From: Synchiropus splendidus
Lineage: Eukaryota > Chordata > Actinopteri > Syngnathiformes > Callionymidae
Assembly (NCBI RefSeq): GCF_027744825.2
Contig: NC_071345.1
Location: 5,798,001 to 5,862,000 of the forward strand
Direction: 5' to 3'
DNA: 64,000 nt
The translations under genes were made by a program, and so were the position numbers. The notes below the pieces were generated by a model. That model saw only the letters and a program-made list of their open reading frames with translations. It did no database searches and was not told the DNA's origin. Positions 1 to 12,638 of the stretch are shown here, piece by piece (positions within the stretch are counted from its first letter, which is position 1; each line of letters starts with the position of its first letter).

Positions 1-899
1 TTTAAATCTGCTTTAATATTAATCGCCGGACGGACGAATCCTGTTAATGTTAAATGCAATTTAGAGCATGGCCTGGAGGATCCAGCGCAGCGTGTGAGTC
101 TCCCTGGTGCATCTGCATCATTACAGTCCAGGTCGGTAAATCCTCTCCTCAAGAATGACTTCATTAAAGGCCGCACCGCCACCACGTTCCATTTGGCCTT
201 TGACTGGATGCCAAACACTTCCTTCAGAAACCCAAGTGTCCGGCAAGGTTCCATCGTACGGTGGGGTTGCATGGAAGTGCGGTTGTGTTGCGGCTTTGTG
301 ATAAAGCATTGTTATTACATGGTAATAGTTACTGAATGTGTCACCTGAGGGTCCGATTATGGTATTGCTTGAAATACCTTGGGGGGTTTCAAAGGCCCTA
401 TTCTACTTTTGAGTTGACCATAAGGATCCTGAGAAGGGTAAAGAAGTTATTCAGTCTGTGGTTGCAACTATTGTGCTGGGCTCTCTAAACCAACACAAGA
501 CTGTTGGAGAAGTTCCCAAAGATGGACAGAAGGTATCTCACTGTAACCTCCATCTTGTTCCGATATGTTCGTTCAGTTGTCTGCCTTTACAACGGTTTGC
601 ATATCAGCTTGTTTTATGTGCCTGAACACAATGGCTACTAAGGTAATGTCTATTTATAGCCATTTCAAGATGATGCCGCAGGGTTTTTCACACTTAAAAT
701 AATAAAAAATTACTTTATTTATAGAGCACATTTTAGAACATATGTCTGCAATAAACTTTGTTTATATGGAGAAAGACATTGAAAGGGACATAGTCATAGT
801 TCTTCTTTCTTAGTTTTCTGCTTTCTGTTCTTTCTGGTTGTGTTTCAGCAGCGGCTGATGCGGCCTGGATGAGGCAATATTGCGATCAATTCTGCACTG
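1..899. other. no gene recognised
   Basis: Open frames at 94-348 (+) and 121-309 (-) overlap each other and resemble no family I know. The 690-780 part is AT-rich. I see no splice-flanked exon or repeat here. Confidence 0.5.
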
Positions 900-1146
900 T
901 AGTGATGGGTTGATGAGGTTTCATAGTATTTCAAGGTTGATGAGGTTTCATGAAACAGTGCCCTGATTTTCAGAGGCCACCAGAGGACACTGTCAGCTGT
1001 AAAATGTTTGGTCTTAAACAACTAATTCAATGAAATCTCACGACATTTCTAAACCAAGAGCGCCATCTAGTGGCCTCTGAAAATGAGGAAATTGTTTCAT
1101 CTACTCTGCAACACTGTTTCATGATACCTCATTGCCTCACCTGTAG
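900..1146 (+). mobile_element. foldback hAT-like MITE, copy A
   Basis: The element starts TAGTGATGGG and carries GATGAGGTTTCATGAAAC near the left end, mirrored by GTTTCATGATACCTCAT near the right. An inner pair of arms (around TTTTCAGAGGCCACCAGAGG and TAGTGGCCTCTGAAAA) makes the whole unit a long imperfect hairpin. The motif GCGCCATCTAGTGGC is shared with copies at 29593, 44643 and 48111. The left terminal motif is duplicated (GATGAGGTTTCAT occurs twice), a trait shared with copy B. No coding capacity. The hAT assignment rests on the end sequence and a possible 8-bp duplication in copy B. Confidence 0.75.
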
Positions 1147-1660
1147 TAAGTGTCTCCATAGCTGGTATTACTATTTTCTAGTTGAGTGTTTTTGGACTGA
1201 CATTGCCAGCATTTGAGTCTTGAGTCTTCTGACTACTTTGATCCGGGCCTCCTGTTTTCAGTTCTAGTCTTTCCAGGTTGGGACTTTCGTTCGTTTTGAG
1301 TTCTTCGTTGATCCCTCTGGGGTTTCCTTGCACATTTGAATCAATTTGTTTTGCCTTTTGTGTTTAAAGACTCAAGCCTTCTAAGGACTGGAATATACCT
1401 CACAGAGCTCTTGTAATACGTGTGGTTTTCTCCCCCACACATTAATCACATCGGCCGTTCTCTAAATAAAGAGTGGTACTTATTATACTTGCGTGTAAAA
1501 GCGTGTTTTATGACGACTGGTGGGCCGGAAACAAGCCCCGACTCTTATCAAGATAAATGGCATGTTCAAGAGGGGCCCTTGACTATATTCGTCAGATGTT
1601 TCTTTAAACAATTAGTGTGTGTCTAACAGTTAACTACCCTGAACAAATCAAATATCGCCG
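1147..1660. other. unclassified sequence, probably old repeat
   Basis: Pyrimidine-biased stretches at 1230-1360 resemble segments common in fish dispersed repeats, but I found no second copy in the window. No gene is supported; the 68-codon frame at 1420-1626 has no recognisable similarity. Confidence 0.4.
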
Positions 1661-1706
1661 CCTCAGGTGAAGATAACGCGTGTCAGAGCGATAGCCGGGA
1701 TGTTTT

Positions 1707-1752
1707 TGTCCTGTTTTTGCCCCTTCCTGACCAAGGATGGCAAACGCCCATA
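1707..1752 (+). repeat. short segment shared with 61690-61726 in opposite orientation
   Basis: The core TTTTGCCCCTTCCTGACCAA plus GGATGGCAAAC recurs as its reverse complement near 61690-61726 (with CCCAAGGGTGGCAAAC). This marks a dispersed repeat of unknown class. Confidence 0.45.
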
Positions 1753-1904
1753 TTATCTTATCTGTAACGAGTCAAGAGATGAGGGAGCTAGAGCCACGTA
1801 TAGAGGACGTGGAGACTGGACCCAAATGCGAGTGGTGAAAGTCACACTGAGGCAGGAGCGAGTTATAATATTTAACAATTAAACAAACAAGAAAACACAC
1901 AACG

Positions 1905-2215
1905 GAAAGCGTCACCGAACCGGGAGAAACAGAGCAAACACAGAATGAAAAAAAACAGTAACCAAACCGCAAATGTCACCGAACCGGGAGAAACAGAGCA
2001 AACACAGAATGAAAAAAAAAAAAAAAAAAAAAGTAACAAAACTAACAAAGTCCAAACCGAAAGTGTCACCGAACCGGGAGTTAAATGAGCTAGCTAGCAC
2101 ACAATACAACAAGCCGAACATAGAGGGAGAGACACGAGAACAGCTGGTTCAGCTAGCATGAGAGACCGAAACAATGAGAACCGGGAGTTAAATGAGCTAG
2201 CTAGCATGAGAAAAC
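1905..2215 (+). repeat. degenerate tandem repeat built on CACCGAACCGGGAG
   Basis: The unit 'gtcaccgaaccgggagaaacagagcaaacacagaatg' followed by an A-run occurs at about 1909 and again at 1975. A third start (GTCACCGAACCGGGAG) at 2065 and a fourth partial (CGGGAGTTAAATGAGCTAG) at 2180 diverge. Spacing is about 70-110 bp. The A-run is 21 A's in the second unit (about 2011-2031) against 8 in the first. Apparent ORFs on both strands (1872-2161) are by-products. Confidence 0.7.
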
Positions 2216-4088
2216 AAGAAGCCGAACAGAGAGGGAGAGACACGCGACTCGGGAGTTACCACGGGGGAACGAGAAGTCCAAAATCCCAAGAAAGGGAAAC
2301 AACGGGTGAGTCCAAGGAACTGGAAGTGACGATCCTGGGGAACAGAGAGAAGGTGGGATGATCTGGCACATGTTGCTGGAGTCCAGGTGCTTAAGTACTT
2401 AGTTGATTAGAGGTTAAACGGCTCCAGCCGTGTGCCAAAGGAACAGAGGGAAAAAAGCAAAACCAGGACTCGGAGCCTGGAAGCGGAGCCATGACATTAT
2501 CTCTGTTTAAGATTGCCCTCCAAGATAATCCAGTGGTCTGAGGTGTGCTGAAGGTAAATTTGGCTCAATTCCTTCCTTCAAAACTCTTCATACATGCAGG
2601 TAGAGCTGGTAACTCAAACTAGAATGTAAGGTAATCAGTCAGGACTGAGAAACGCTTTGACATTCTTTGATCTGATGTGAACAAAAACCTTTTACCTTAA
2701 CCTTAAACCTTTAATCCTGAGGAGTTAATACCATCTACAAGACGTCTTCAACTGCACCGTCCCTTAAGTTGGGATGAACGACGGTTGTATTCCTGTTATT
2801 TGGCTACATTTTTTTCAAGTTTTCCATTGAAAAAAGACCCAAGACCACCACCATCATGTCCTCTACTGTTAGCTCGAGTAGCTATTCCCCCAAGGTTTCG
2901 ACATCACTCAGCATGAGTAGTGTAGCAAACAACGCCCCCAAAAATTAGGCTCCGTAACAAAAGAAGCCAAAAACCTGACAGAACAGAAACGTGCTTAAAT
3001 CCTGTTACTATTTGACGGGAAATTTGCTCAGCTGTAAGCTAAATGGAAGGACGCTTGACTGTAAAGCTGAAATACTGTCAAACTCGGAGTTGACAGGCGA
3101 ATAAAGCAAACTGATTTAGACTCAGAAGAAGCGCCTGAAGTGTAAACACAATAAAAGCGCCATTTTAAAAGATTACATATTGATTTGAAAGCTCTGCGGG
3201 CCACCGTCACCTAGGTACGATGGCTGAGATTGAGTTGCTAGCCTTTTAGAATAAGAGGACTTTTTTTGCGGGTCGATCACCTGACATTTTCAGTCAGTAG
3301 AATTTAAACCTAGACTAAGCAGCATCTTAAGGGAAACGCAGATCTGGATCATCACGCTATATTTTCAAGTCAATATAAGCTATTTAATTCCTTCAATTTA
3401 CTCTTTCACCATAATCCCTGGATTGTGGAATTCAATAGAGTTTAGGATGAATTATTTTGACACAATTGCATTTTATGCAACATCTAAATATGCCTGCTTG
3501 GAAAATAATGCTTTGGTTCTAATGCTTCATGTGGGATTGTTCTTCAAAGGCAAAGCTCCTGGATTTATTTTTGTATTGAAATCTATCATTCCGCCATTGT
3601 GATATTCAGGGCTTTGTTATGTTTTTGGTGCTAGGAGAAAAGGGAGGTGGCTGAATACTGGGTGTTGATGATAAAATACAACGTCATGTTTCATAAAACT
3701 CGGAACAGTCTGACAAATGAACCAATAATAATAACAAACAAAGACAACGATTGAGTCTTAAAAGTGCCTCAGGAAAACTACACCTTACCTCATTGACCCA
3801 TCAGTACCAGAAAGTGCCTTCAACTCTTTTGGGTGAATTGGTGAATGAATGATTCTGACTAGATGCTCCCACCATTTCAAATGGCCTCTTTCCAAGCGAA
3901 AGAGAGCTCCTCACAGATGGTCCAGCTTCTCAGCATTATCTCTGCTGTACATCTCTGGATTGTCATCAAAAGTAGGAACTAAAGCTGTTCTCATCAAGGA
4001 TTGGTATCAGGAATAAAAGGAACCAAAATGAGCACTGGTTTGTTGATTCAGTCGCACCTATTGCCTCAGTATCAGTCAAAAAGTGGTT
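2216..4088. other. no gene recognised
   Basis: Mixed unique sequence. The stretch 2370-2500 ('gccaaaggaacagagg... ggagccatgaca') looks like the end of an old repeat. No exon or RNA gene is visible. Confidence 0.45.
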
Positions 4089-4757
4089 CTGTCATGTCTG
4101 CGTGTCCGCATGTTTGTATTGTTATTGTCATATCCACACTTTTACATGCTTTTATTTTGTGATTTCGGGTTGTTCCTTTGTTCCTTTGTTTCCAAGCGAC
4201 AGGGATGGAGTGCATTTGATCATCAAACTTTCCACGGATAGCAACTCCTCGACGCCAGTCGCCAGATGGTTTCTCCACGTTCCTAATGGTAAACTCTCCC
4301 ACGACTTCTCTCTTGCTTAAGCTTTTTTGAATATTCCAAAGTTCCTGTGCACCTCTTTTTTTTTCTGCCACTTCCTTGTTCTCGTTTTCTTCTTGCTTCG
4401 TCTCTGCTTTCATTTTCAATCTCCGATAGACTTCTGCATGTATTTTGTAGATCTCACTTTATGCTTTCTCATCGATATAGTTATCTCTTTGTGTGCGTGT
4501 GTTTTTCACCACCAAGCATTTTATGTTTATTGGGGCTTGCGAGTATCTTCCAAGTGCGTTTGAGTTCTCCCCATTTTATAAAGCTTCATTGTAATTGGCC
4601 TCACTCTTTTGCTCCAGGTTTTTCCCCAGCGCTTTCAGGTAACTCCCGGTTCGTGTTTTGGGTTCCGGCACCTTTCGTTCATCGTTCTAGTTTGTCTGTG
4701 TAAAACCTTGTCTTGTTCATTAAATTATTTAATTTAACTTTCAGACAGCCATGACAG
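4089..4757 (+). mobile_element. unclassified repeat bounded by CTGTCATG/CATGACAG
   Basis: An 8-bp perfect inverted pair (4089-4096 and 4750-4757) encloses a strongly pyrimidine-biased 669-bp segment. Its left half is similar to 21917-22130: both contain 'TTTTATTTTGT.ATTTC', 'CTC/TCGA.GCCAG', 'TCGCCAGATGGTT' and 'GGTAAACTC' in the same order. Non-coding. The short inverted pair could be chance; the similarity to the second copy is the stronger evidence. Confidence 0.55.
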
Positions 4758-6344
4758 GTTCAGATCAATTCAAACTGAAGGTGTTGCACAGAACTTCGCT
4801 TGTTTCCCACAAATGAGTTTTGCACTGAAAACCAGAGAGGTTCATCTAGGTTCCCAGAACCCCTTGGACCAAGGTCTACCTGTCCTACAGACTGGCTGTT
4901 GGAAATCAGTCTTTTTCTTGTAGCCCCAGTGAGCTTCTTCTTTCTCTCCCCTAGACACTTCACATCAGGGGTTGCCATGACAAACCACCGCAGAGGTTCC
5001 TGCTTTATCCCTGAAAAGCTTGTTCTTCACAAACTACGGCGAAATTGCTTTTGGACGGATTAGTGTTTGACTCTTTTGAACGGCACAATGAATTGCGGAT
5101 ATAAAGGTCAAGCACACAAGCAGAGGTTCCCTGATGCCAGGCTAATAAAACCAGGTCAATACCGTGTTTAATTACATCCCTCGCGACCAGCTATCGTCTT
5201 CGAATGAGTCCTGTGCAAAACTGCGAGGTGGCTTGAACTGGGAAGGGCTTAAAATGCAACTCAAGAAAATGCATCTGTCTTGATTTTCTATGTGTTCTGC
5301 TATCGTTTTTGTAAGACGGTTGCGTCGGAGCAGTAACTAACGCTACGGTCAGCAGATGTGAAGCCAAGCACAGCACACAAACAGCCCAGATGAATGAGTT
5401 ATAGGCGGCTTTAATGAATGCTCTCAGGGAGGCAGGATGAATGGGGGAAGCCGAGCAGTGATTACTGCTGGTGAGCATGGATGAATGACTTGTGGCCAGT
5501 TGGTCCAGCAGGCAGGAAGTCAGAGGTTACGCTGAAACAACACAGCACAAGGGAAATGCTTTGAGAGCTCCACTTCAAATACTCAAGCGGTGAAAAGTAC
5601 ATGGCAGAATCCAGTTAGCGCATTTGTTTTCTTGCTTTTCTTTGCTGAAATTTGGGTTTAAGGCCACGTTACGCCAATCCAGGACAGCACACTTGCAGAT
5701 GCTATAGATCGCATCTGCTAAAGCATTGATTCGTAACCATAGGATCGGGACCCATGGTTGCGTCGGCACCCCCAAGATGGCCGCTAGAAGTTTTGTGTTT
5801 GACACCTCTGGGCTGTTTTCAAACTTTCCACACGTGGTGGCAGTAGTTTGTCATTGACTTGACTTGACTGCTGTAAATGTGTGATAGTTACCAACCATGA
5901 AGAAGTTCTTGAAAAGAAAAAAATATAAAGATAGTGATGGTGCGCCCAACAGTAAAACCTGATCACCTGTTGAAGCAGTTTTTTTTGTACATTTTATATT
6001 ATTGTACTTATCTTATTTAGTTATGAAAAAGACATCATTTTATGATATGCAGATGTTGTTTTATTGCATTTATTTTTAGACAGTTTGCATCAACTGTATA
6101 TTTTTTTCTTTTTTTTTCTTTAGTAAATATGATGAACATGACTTGCAGCTGGTTCTACTGCTGGTTGGACTTTTAGATGACAAATATCTTTCCGCTGATC
6201 ACATGGTTTCATGACATTTCACATGTTTGAAATCAGTAGTTCTGAAATCTGAAATCAACAATCGCAGAACTGAACTGAAAACCTGTGATTTTTGTGGCTT
6301 CGGTGGCCCTCTAAGATTTGATGTGATTGTCACATCGCACCTTC
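4758..6344. other. no gene recognised
   Basis: Unique-looking sequence, AT-rich at 5980-6130. The 95-codon minus frame at 5191-5478 has no splice context or known motif. A short CTTCAC simple tract at about 6340-6356 abuts the LINE fragment that follows. Confidence 0.45.
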
Positions 6345-6640
6345 ACCTTCACCTTCTCTCCACCGACCCGGAGACAGCAAACCACCTTATTCCGGTCGAG
6401 AACCATGGCCTCAGACTTGGAGGTGCTGATCCTCATCCCGTCCGCTTCACACTCGGCTGCAAACCGCCCCAGTGCATGCTGAAGGTCCCGGTCCGATGAG
6501 GCCAGCAGAACAACATTGTCCGCAAATAGCAGAGATGAAATTCTGTGGTTCCCGAACCGGATCCCCTCCGACCCCTGGCTGCGCCTAGAAATTCTGTCAG
6601 CAACCGATGGAGGGTATAGAGCTGGTCCAGGCTGAAAACC
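6345..6640 (-). pseudogene. LINE (non-LTR retrotransposon) reverse transcriptase fragment
   Basis: The minus-strand frame (within 6311-6679) translates to a piece of LINE reverse transcriptase: DRISRRSQGSEG, then ISSLLFADNVVLLASS, then FAAECEADGMRISTSKSEAM and VLDR. The catalytic box, usually FADD, is FADN here, so a metal-binding Asp is lost. The fragment is under 100 residues of a roughly 1000-residue protein, with neither the N-terminal endonuclease nor the 3' end attached. It is a dead 5'-truncated or fragmented copy. The family is abundant in teleosts; I cannot name the clade with confidence. The 3' end of the same type of element appears at 62818-63047. Confidence 0.85.
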
Positions 6641-8490
6641 AGTACCCAGTACCCTGGAGTAGAGGGAGGCTCCACCCACCTTTCACATCGCAGAAGAAGC
6701 AAAAAACATCTCATTATTCACACTTTAAATGAAGCTTAGCTTGGAGAAGATTTAGGGTTGCGCTATTTCCCATTCAGAAATGTGAAAGTTAACTAAATAA
6801 TGCGTATAAAAAATGAAATGTAAGCTTCAGTAGGGTTAGGGCTTGGCTCTGGGGGACTGAGGTAGCTGTGGGTGTTAGGTTCCTCTGTTTTCACTGTTTA
6901 AGCTCCACACAAACTGATATTGAACCTGTTAGCAACAAAAAACAATCATCAATTTGAAGCCCTCGAGAGTGAATTTATGAATTGGATTTCATCGGCCTAA
7001 AATGTGTGACATAACCAAAACAGCTGCATCCACTGTCTACTTCACCTGGCAACTCCACCCATGCTTTTATCACCGGCAAATAGGCAACATTAAACGGCTG
7101 GGTGGCTCCGCAAAGCCACCAGAAGTGGTGCAGGGGGAGTGATAGGTCCATACCTCACTAACCCGCCGCTCCCCGGCCAAAACAAGACGCTGTACCACAG
7201 CAATAACTCACAAAGTTAGCTCTCCATCTCCATCATGGAGGACTCAGAATTACGCTCTCGTGAAATTAACCACGGGCCTCGGCATGAATGAGAGAACACT
7301 TTTCCACCAAGAAAGTCGATGTAGTTCAGTGATTCTTAGCTGCGGTATCAGATCCCTTTTCCTGTCAGAGGAGGAGTTTGACACAGATCAAATAGGATTA
7401 AAACAACACCAGCCTGTCGTCAGAGGTGGAAGGACGTTTCAGTTGACGCAGCAAAGCGCATCAATATATTTGATGACGCCTCACGATTCCCAGCTCTGAT
7501 TCAACAAGGCGCCTGCACTCCAAATATACGGCCTCCCATAAATGACAGTGGAGAAGTCGCGCTGGACCTCTTTAATCAGGGGAGCTGGAGAACTGACATA
7601 GAGCTGACGTGGCAGTTCACGTCTTAACAGCCATCTTTTTCCTTCACACACCACCAACATCTGAACAGCGAGTCGCTGGAGAGCAGCCTCTCGCTTCACT
7701 GTTGGACGTGCGGCGGAGTCAGCGTCAGGGGTTTGTTTGTTTCCTCCCTCACTCTAAGAATATTCAGAGTATAACTGGTGACTTGTTCGTGGGTGTGGTG
7801 GACTGTCACCCCACCCCCCGCACACAGCTGGGACTGACTCCTCACATGACCCCGTTCAGAGAATACGCAGAAGATACTGAAGAGAAAAGTCGAGAGTCTT
7901 TGATGCTCAGCAGTTTCCAGCTGCCTTTGTGTTCTGTCAAAGCTGCAGATGCACTATTGAGTCTAAAGCGCAGATGTCAAGCGACGAGACACTTCAGTGA
8001 AGCGCTGCCGGAATTCCAGGTCTGATCCGAACGATGGGTGAATTGGGAGCAAATGAGGTCACATGACACTAATGAGACTCTCTGTTTGGCAGCGTGTGGA
8101 GAAGATGGATATGAGGGATTGTAATGCGTCAATGCCTTCTAATGACATTAATATCAATAACATGAATCACTTCCTATAAACTCGGTTCAAACTCGTACTG
8201 TTTATGATGATTTTGGTACTTGACTTAATCTTGACAGTTTTGTAACTTGTCAAGTTTTGTTTTTTTCCCAGCCCTTGCTGTCACATTCAGTCCTGCTGTT
8301 ATGACTTGAAACGTTTTCTTTCAATTGAATATTTTTTTGTCTGTGTCTTTAGGATTTTCTCGATGTGATTGTAGCTGTATTACCATCCTGGCTCAGTTTT
8401 TATTTTGATTTCTTGAATGTATTTATTAATTTTTAATTATATTTCATAATTTAGCACTTTTTCCTTATTATTTAGTATTGCTACTTTTAC

Positions 8491-8492
<2 letters not shown>
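6641..8492. other. no gene recognised
   Basis: Unique sequence. The 138-codon + frame at 7609-8025 is the longest here but has no recognisable domain, no matching splice sites and is overlapped by a minus frame. AT-rich from 8230 on. Confidence 0.45.

Positions 8493-8534
<42 letters not shown>
8493..8534. repeat. (AT)21 microsatellite
   Basis: Uninterrupted AT dinucleotides over 42 bp. Confidence 0.97.
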
Positions 8535-8537
<3 letters not shown>

Positions 8538-9269
8538 AGAAGCAAAATGTGATCCAAGTTAATGCCCACGAGGATAGCTATACAAATAGACACATACACA
8601 GGTCCATATGAGGACATGACAATGGCTGTGTCACTGTGTTTTCTACCTTTAGCTCTTCCTTAAATAGAATAGCAGGAAAGGGGCGGAGGCATGATGAAAT
8701 TGATGCTGGTGCTGGTTGATAAGCCCTCAACGTGTCGGCAGGAATTTGACTCTGCGTGACAAGCTCCGACTTCTTTGATAATTGACTGCGACACGGACGC
8801 TAAAAAAATAGCCAAAGAACCGCTGCCTCCTTGATGTGCGGGCTACTTTCCGACAGCCGCGCAGCTGGGAACATGATGAAATATCAAAAAGAGGCGAGTG
8901 AACTTAAAGGAAAAAAGAAGGGGAAAAAAAAGGATGAAGAATGTTTTTACTTTGAACGCCACGTCAGACGTATTCAGCCTTTCGATGTGTCAGCAAAGAA
9001 GCTGCTCATTAAAACTTGACTGACTGCAGAGATGGAGATTTGGAACATTCGCACTCTTCACCGGCCTGGTCATCAAATCTCAAGCTGCTGATGGTGAGAT
9101 GCAGTGAAGACAACAGCTCGCTTTTCATAACCATTCAAATGAAACATTCACACTCTCTTTCCTTTGTTTATTGACTTGATATTTATGTAGATTGAAGGAT
9201 TTAATTTTTATATTCTTGGTCTTGGAATTATCATTTTCTCACATAAAAAAATCTGTGTGCATTTATATA

Positions 9270-10094
<825 letters not shown>

Positions 10095-12046
10095 GTCGTA
10101 TAGACATTTTGTGTAGAATGGATCATAAAGCAAGCCCTTCAGTTCACATTATTCATGTTGGTTTTCAATGTGGTAAACAACACACACCCGTGTACTGATG
10201 GATCCTGGTGAATCCACTGAAGACCGATCCATCCAGCTAATCCATTCCTCGTCCTGACCGGTGACGGATGACTTCAAGGACAATAGCTTTGAGGAATAAA
10301 TCAGTGGAAAATCTTCACTCTTAATGCTGTCGGCTCAATCGCAGATAGAAGTGCAACAGTGAAGCCGCCGTCATCATCTACTTCACGGCGAAGCTCTCGG
10401 CTCGCTGTCGGAAGATTGCAGCTGATTATGGGTAATTTAGCTGCATTTATCTTTTTACCGAAAAAAAAATGGTGCTGGGAATCAAGAGACAAGGAGCCGA
10501 GGCGAGCCACAGTTCTGTTAAACGGTGTACAGTTCACACAAAACAGCGGTGCTTTCCAGTCCAAACGGAACTGTTTTCCCCTGAAGGTTTTAAAGCGGGT
10601 GCTTTCCAAAAGGTGCCAGTATTTGCCGGCTCTCTGGGAGTATCGGCATGGGATATGTCAGCCTATTGACTTCCGCAGGATTCCCCAACGTCGCCTCTCG
10701 GCTGCCTGAGTAAAAGTGAAGGGGACAAAGCAATCGATCGCCACTCAGACATGTTGCTGACGTTTCCAGCTGCCTCAGGAGACCGGTGTGTTTGTGGCTG
10801 TGCTTGTCTTTCTGTCTGCATGTAAACTCACAATTCTCAGCAACGTACTGGAAGTGCTCGCCATTCATTCGTTCTTTGTTGCGTCCATTGAACAGAGCTT
10901 ATCTGAGGTCATCTCTCTCAAGGAACAACAAGTCGCCCCTAGACTGACTGTAGACTGGACTGTTTGTATCAGCGACTTAGTTACCTTCCATCAGCTCATG
11001 AAGTTTTCAGCAGTTGGAAGTGCAATAATACAAATCTGGAAAAGGTGACATTATTATTCCTATTTTTATTATTATTATATTTTTTATAAACAAATACATT
11101 TTGTTGAATTCATGAAACAAAAAATAAATGTCTGAAAACATGCAACATACAATGTACTAGCCAAACATCTCGACCAAACTTTATTAACTCTTGAAATGTG
11201 ATTTATTTAGATTTATAAAAAAAGCCTTCACATATTCACTCTTTTTTTTTTATTGAGTCCCGCTGATGAACTGTAAATCTACGACCTGCTCTCTATAAAG
11301 GTCCGGAATTCAGCGCCTGCCTGGTCGGCACAAGGCGACAACCTTGAAATCAGCAGAGACTTCTCTGTGAACAGCCTCATCAGCACAAACGCAGAGTCGA
11401 CCCTGAGACATGAATATTCATGCGGGATGACTCACTGCTCCAGTGGAGTCCAGCGGGTGGAGCAGTGATTCCGTCAAGCTTATCGACGCTGATTTCCACC
11501 GACTCCGGTTCAATGTTTCATTCAAGAGTTCAATAAACTAGCAAAACAACGAGTGAATAAATCCATCCACAGGAAGCAGGTGCAGTGCATGTGAGGACTG
11601 AGAAGATCCAGTACCAGAACTCGCACATGTTCCTGACAAATACAGCGATCCTCAACTTTGTTTCCGAACCTCTCCACCTGCATTAACCTCTTCAATCTTT
11701 AATGTTCCCTCTTGTCACACTCATCACCGCCCTTCCACCCCACCTGCACTCTGTTCTTGATCCCTTGATCCAAAAAAAACTCCCACTAGCTGCATCTTCT
11801 CTCTCTCCTCTCATTGCCTCCTTCTCATTCACACAGATGTATTCTGCTTTGCATCAGTCCTTCTTCTCTCCAGCTCGCCAGCTGCTGCTCCATCTCCTCC
11901 AACAAATCACTATATCATCAATGAACATCATCGTCCATGGAGACTCCTCACTAACCTAATCTGTCAGTCAGTCCATCACCAAAGCATGCAGGGAGTCCTG
12001 ATAGTAAGTTGGGGAAAGTATATTTTGAAGTTGAGTACTGGTAAAG
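10095..12046. other. no gene recognised
   Basis: Unique sequence. Overlapping frames on both strands at 10301-10868 show no known domain. AT-rich at 11050-11260. The pyrimidine-rich 11690-11960 frame (+) looks like low-complexity sequence. Confidence 0.45.
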
Positions 12047-12638
12047 CAGTGGTCCCCAACCCCTGGGCCGGGGACTGGTACTGGTCCGTGGATCAATTGC
12101 TATCAGGCCGCACAAGAAATAATGAACTATTAGCGTTTTGTGTATGATCTGAGTCTCAAGGATCTTTTATTTTGAAAAACCTTTCATTTTGAAAACGACC
12201 TGTTGAGCCTTGGTCACTTGAGAACCAAAGTTTAACCCACATCCTCCATGAGTAGGAAGCAGTCGTTTCTTTGCGAAGGGGAAAAGGCTCAGTGAAGAAG
12301 AGCCGACGACTTCCAAGAAGAAGAAGGTTTTTAACAAACAATACCAGGAGTCGTACTTGAAATATGGATTCATCGTGGTTGTCTACCATCACTCCCAGAT
12401 GGGACCGCCGAGAAACTCCCATTGATTTAACAATACGGTGAGTTAAAATTTTAATGCGGTTTATATATATTTATATTACCATAACGGTACCACAGCGACC
12501 AGAGTCAGAGAGCGTCAGGGCACTGGTCGAGAGGAGGAGAGTTTGTGAGTCTTAGCGGGCACACAAACATGCAGAGGCCTTGGTGGGTCAAAGTGGCAAC
12601 TTCATCTGTGTGTGGCAATTGAAAGTTGGGGACCACTG
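12047..12638 (+). mobile_element. hAT-superfamily non-autonomous transposon
   Basis: The left end is CAGTGGTCCCCAACC followed by CTGGGCCGGGGACTGGTA, the classic Charlie-type hAT end; the right end AGTTGGGGACCACTG is its inverted partner. Flanks TGGTAAAG (12039-12046) and TGGTAAGG (12639-12646) match at 7 of 8 positions, the 8-bp target duplication expected for hAT. At 592 bp it has no room for a transposase, and the frames on the minus strand have none. Confidence 0.92.

Noticed and set aside
1872..2161. Phe-rich minus and Lys-rich plus frames
   Set aside because: They come from a tandem repeat with an A-run, not from selection on a protein.
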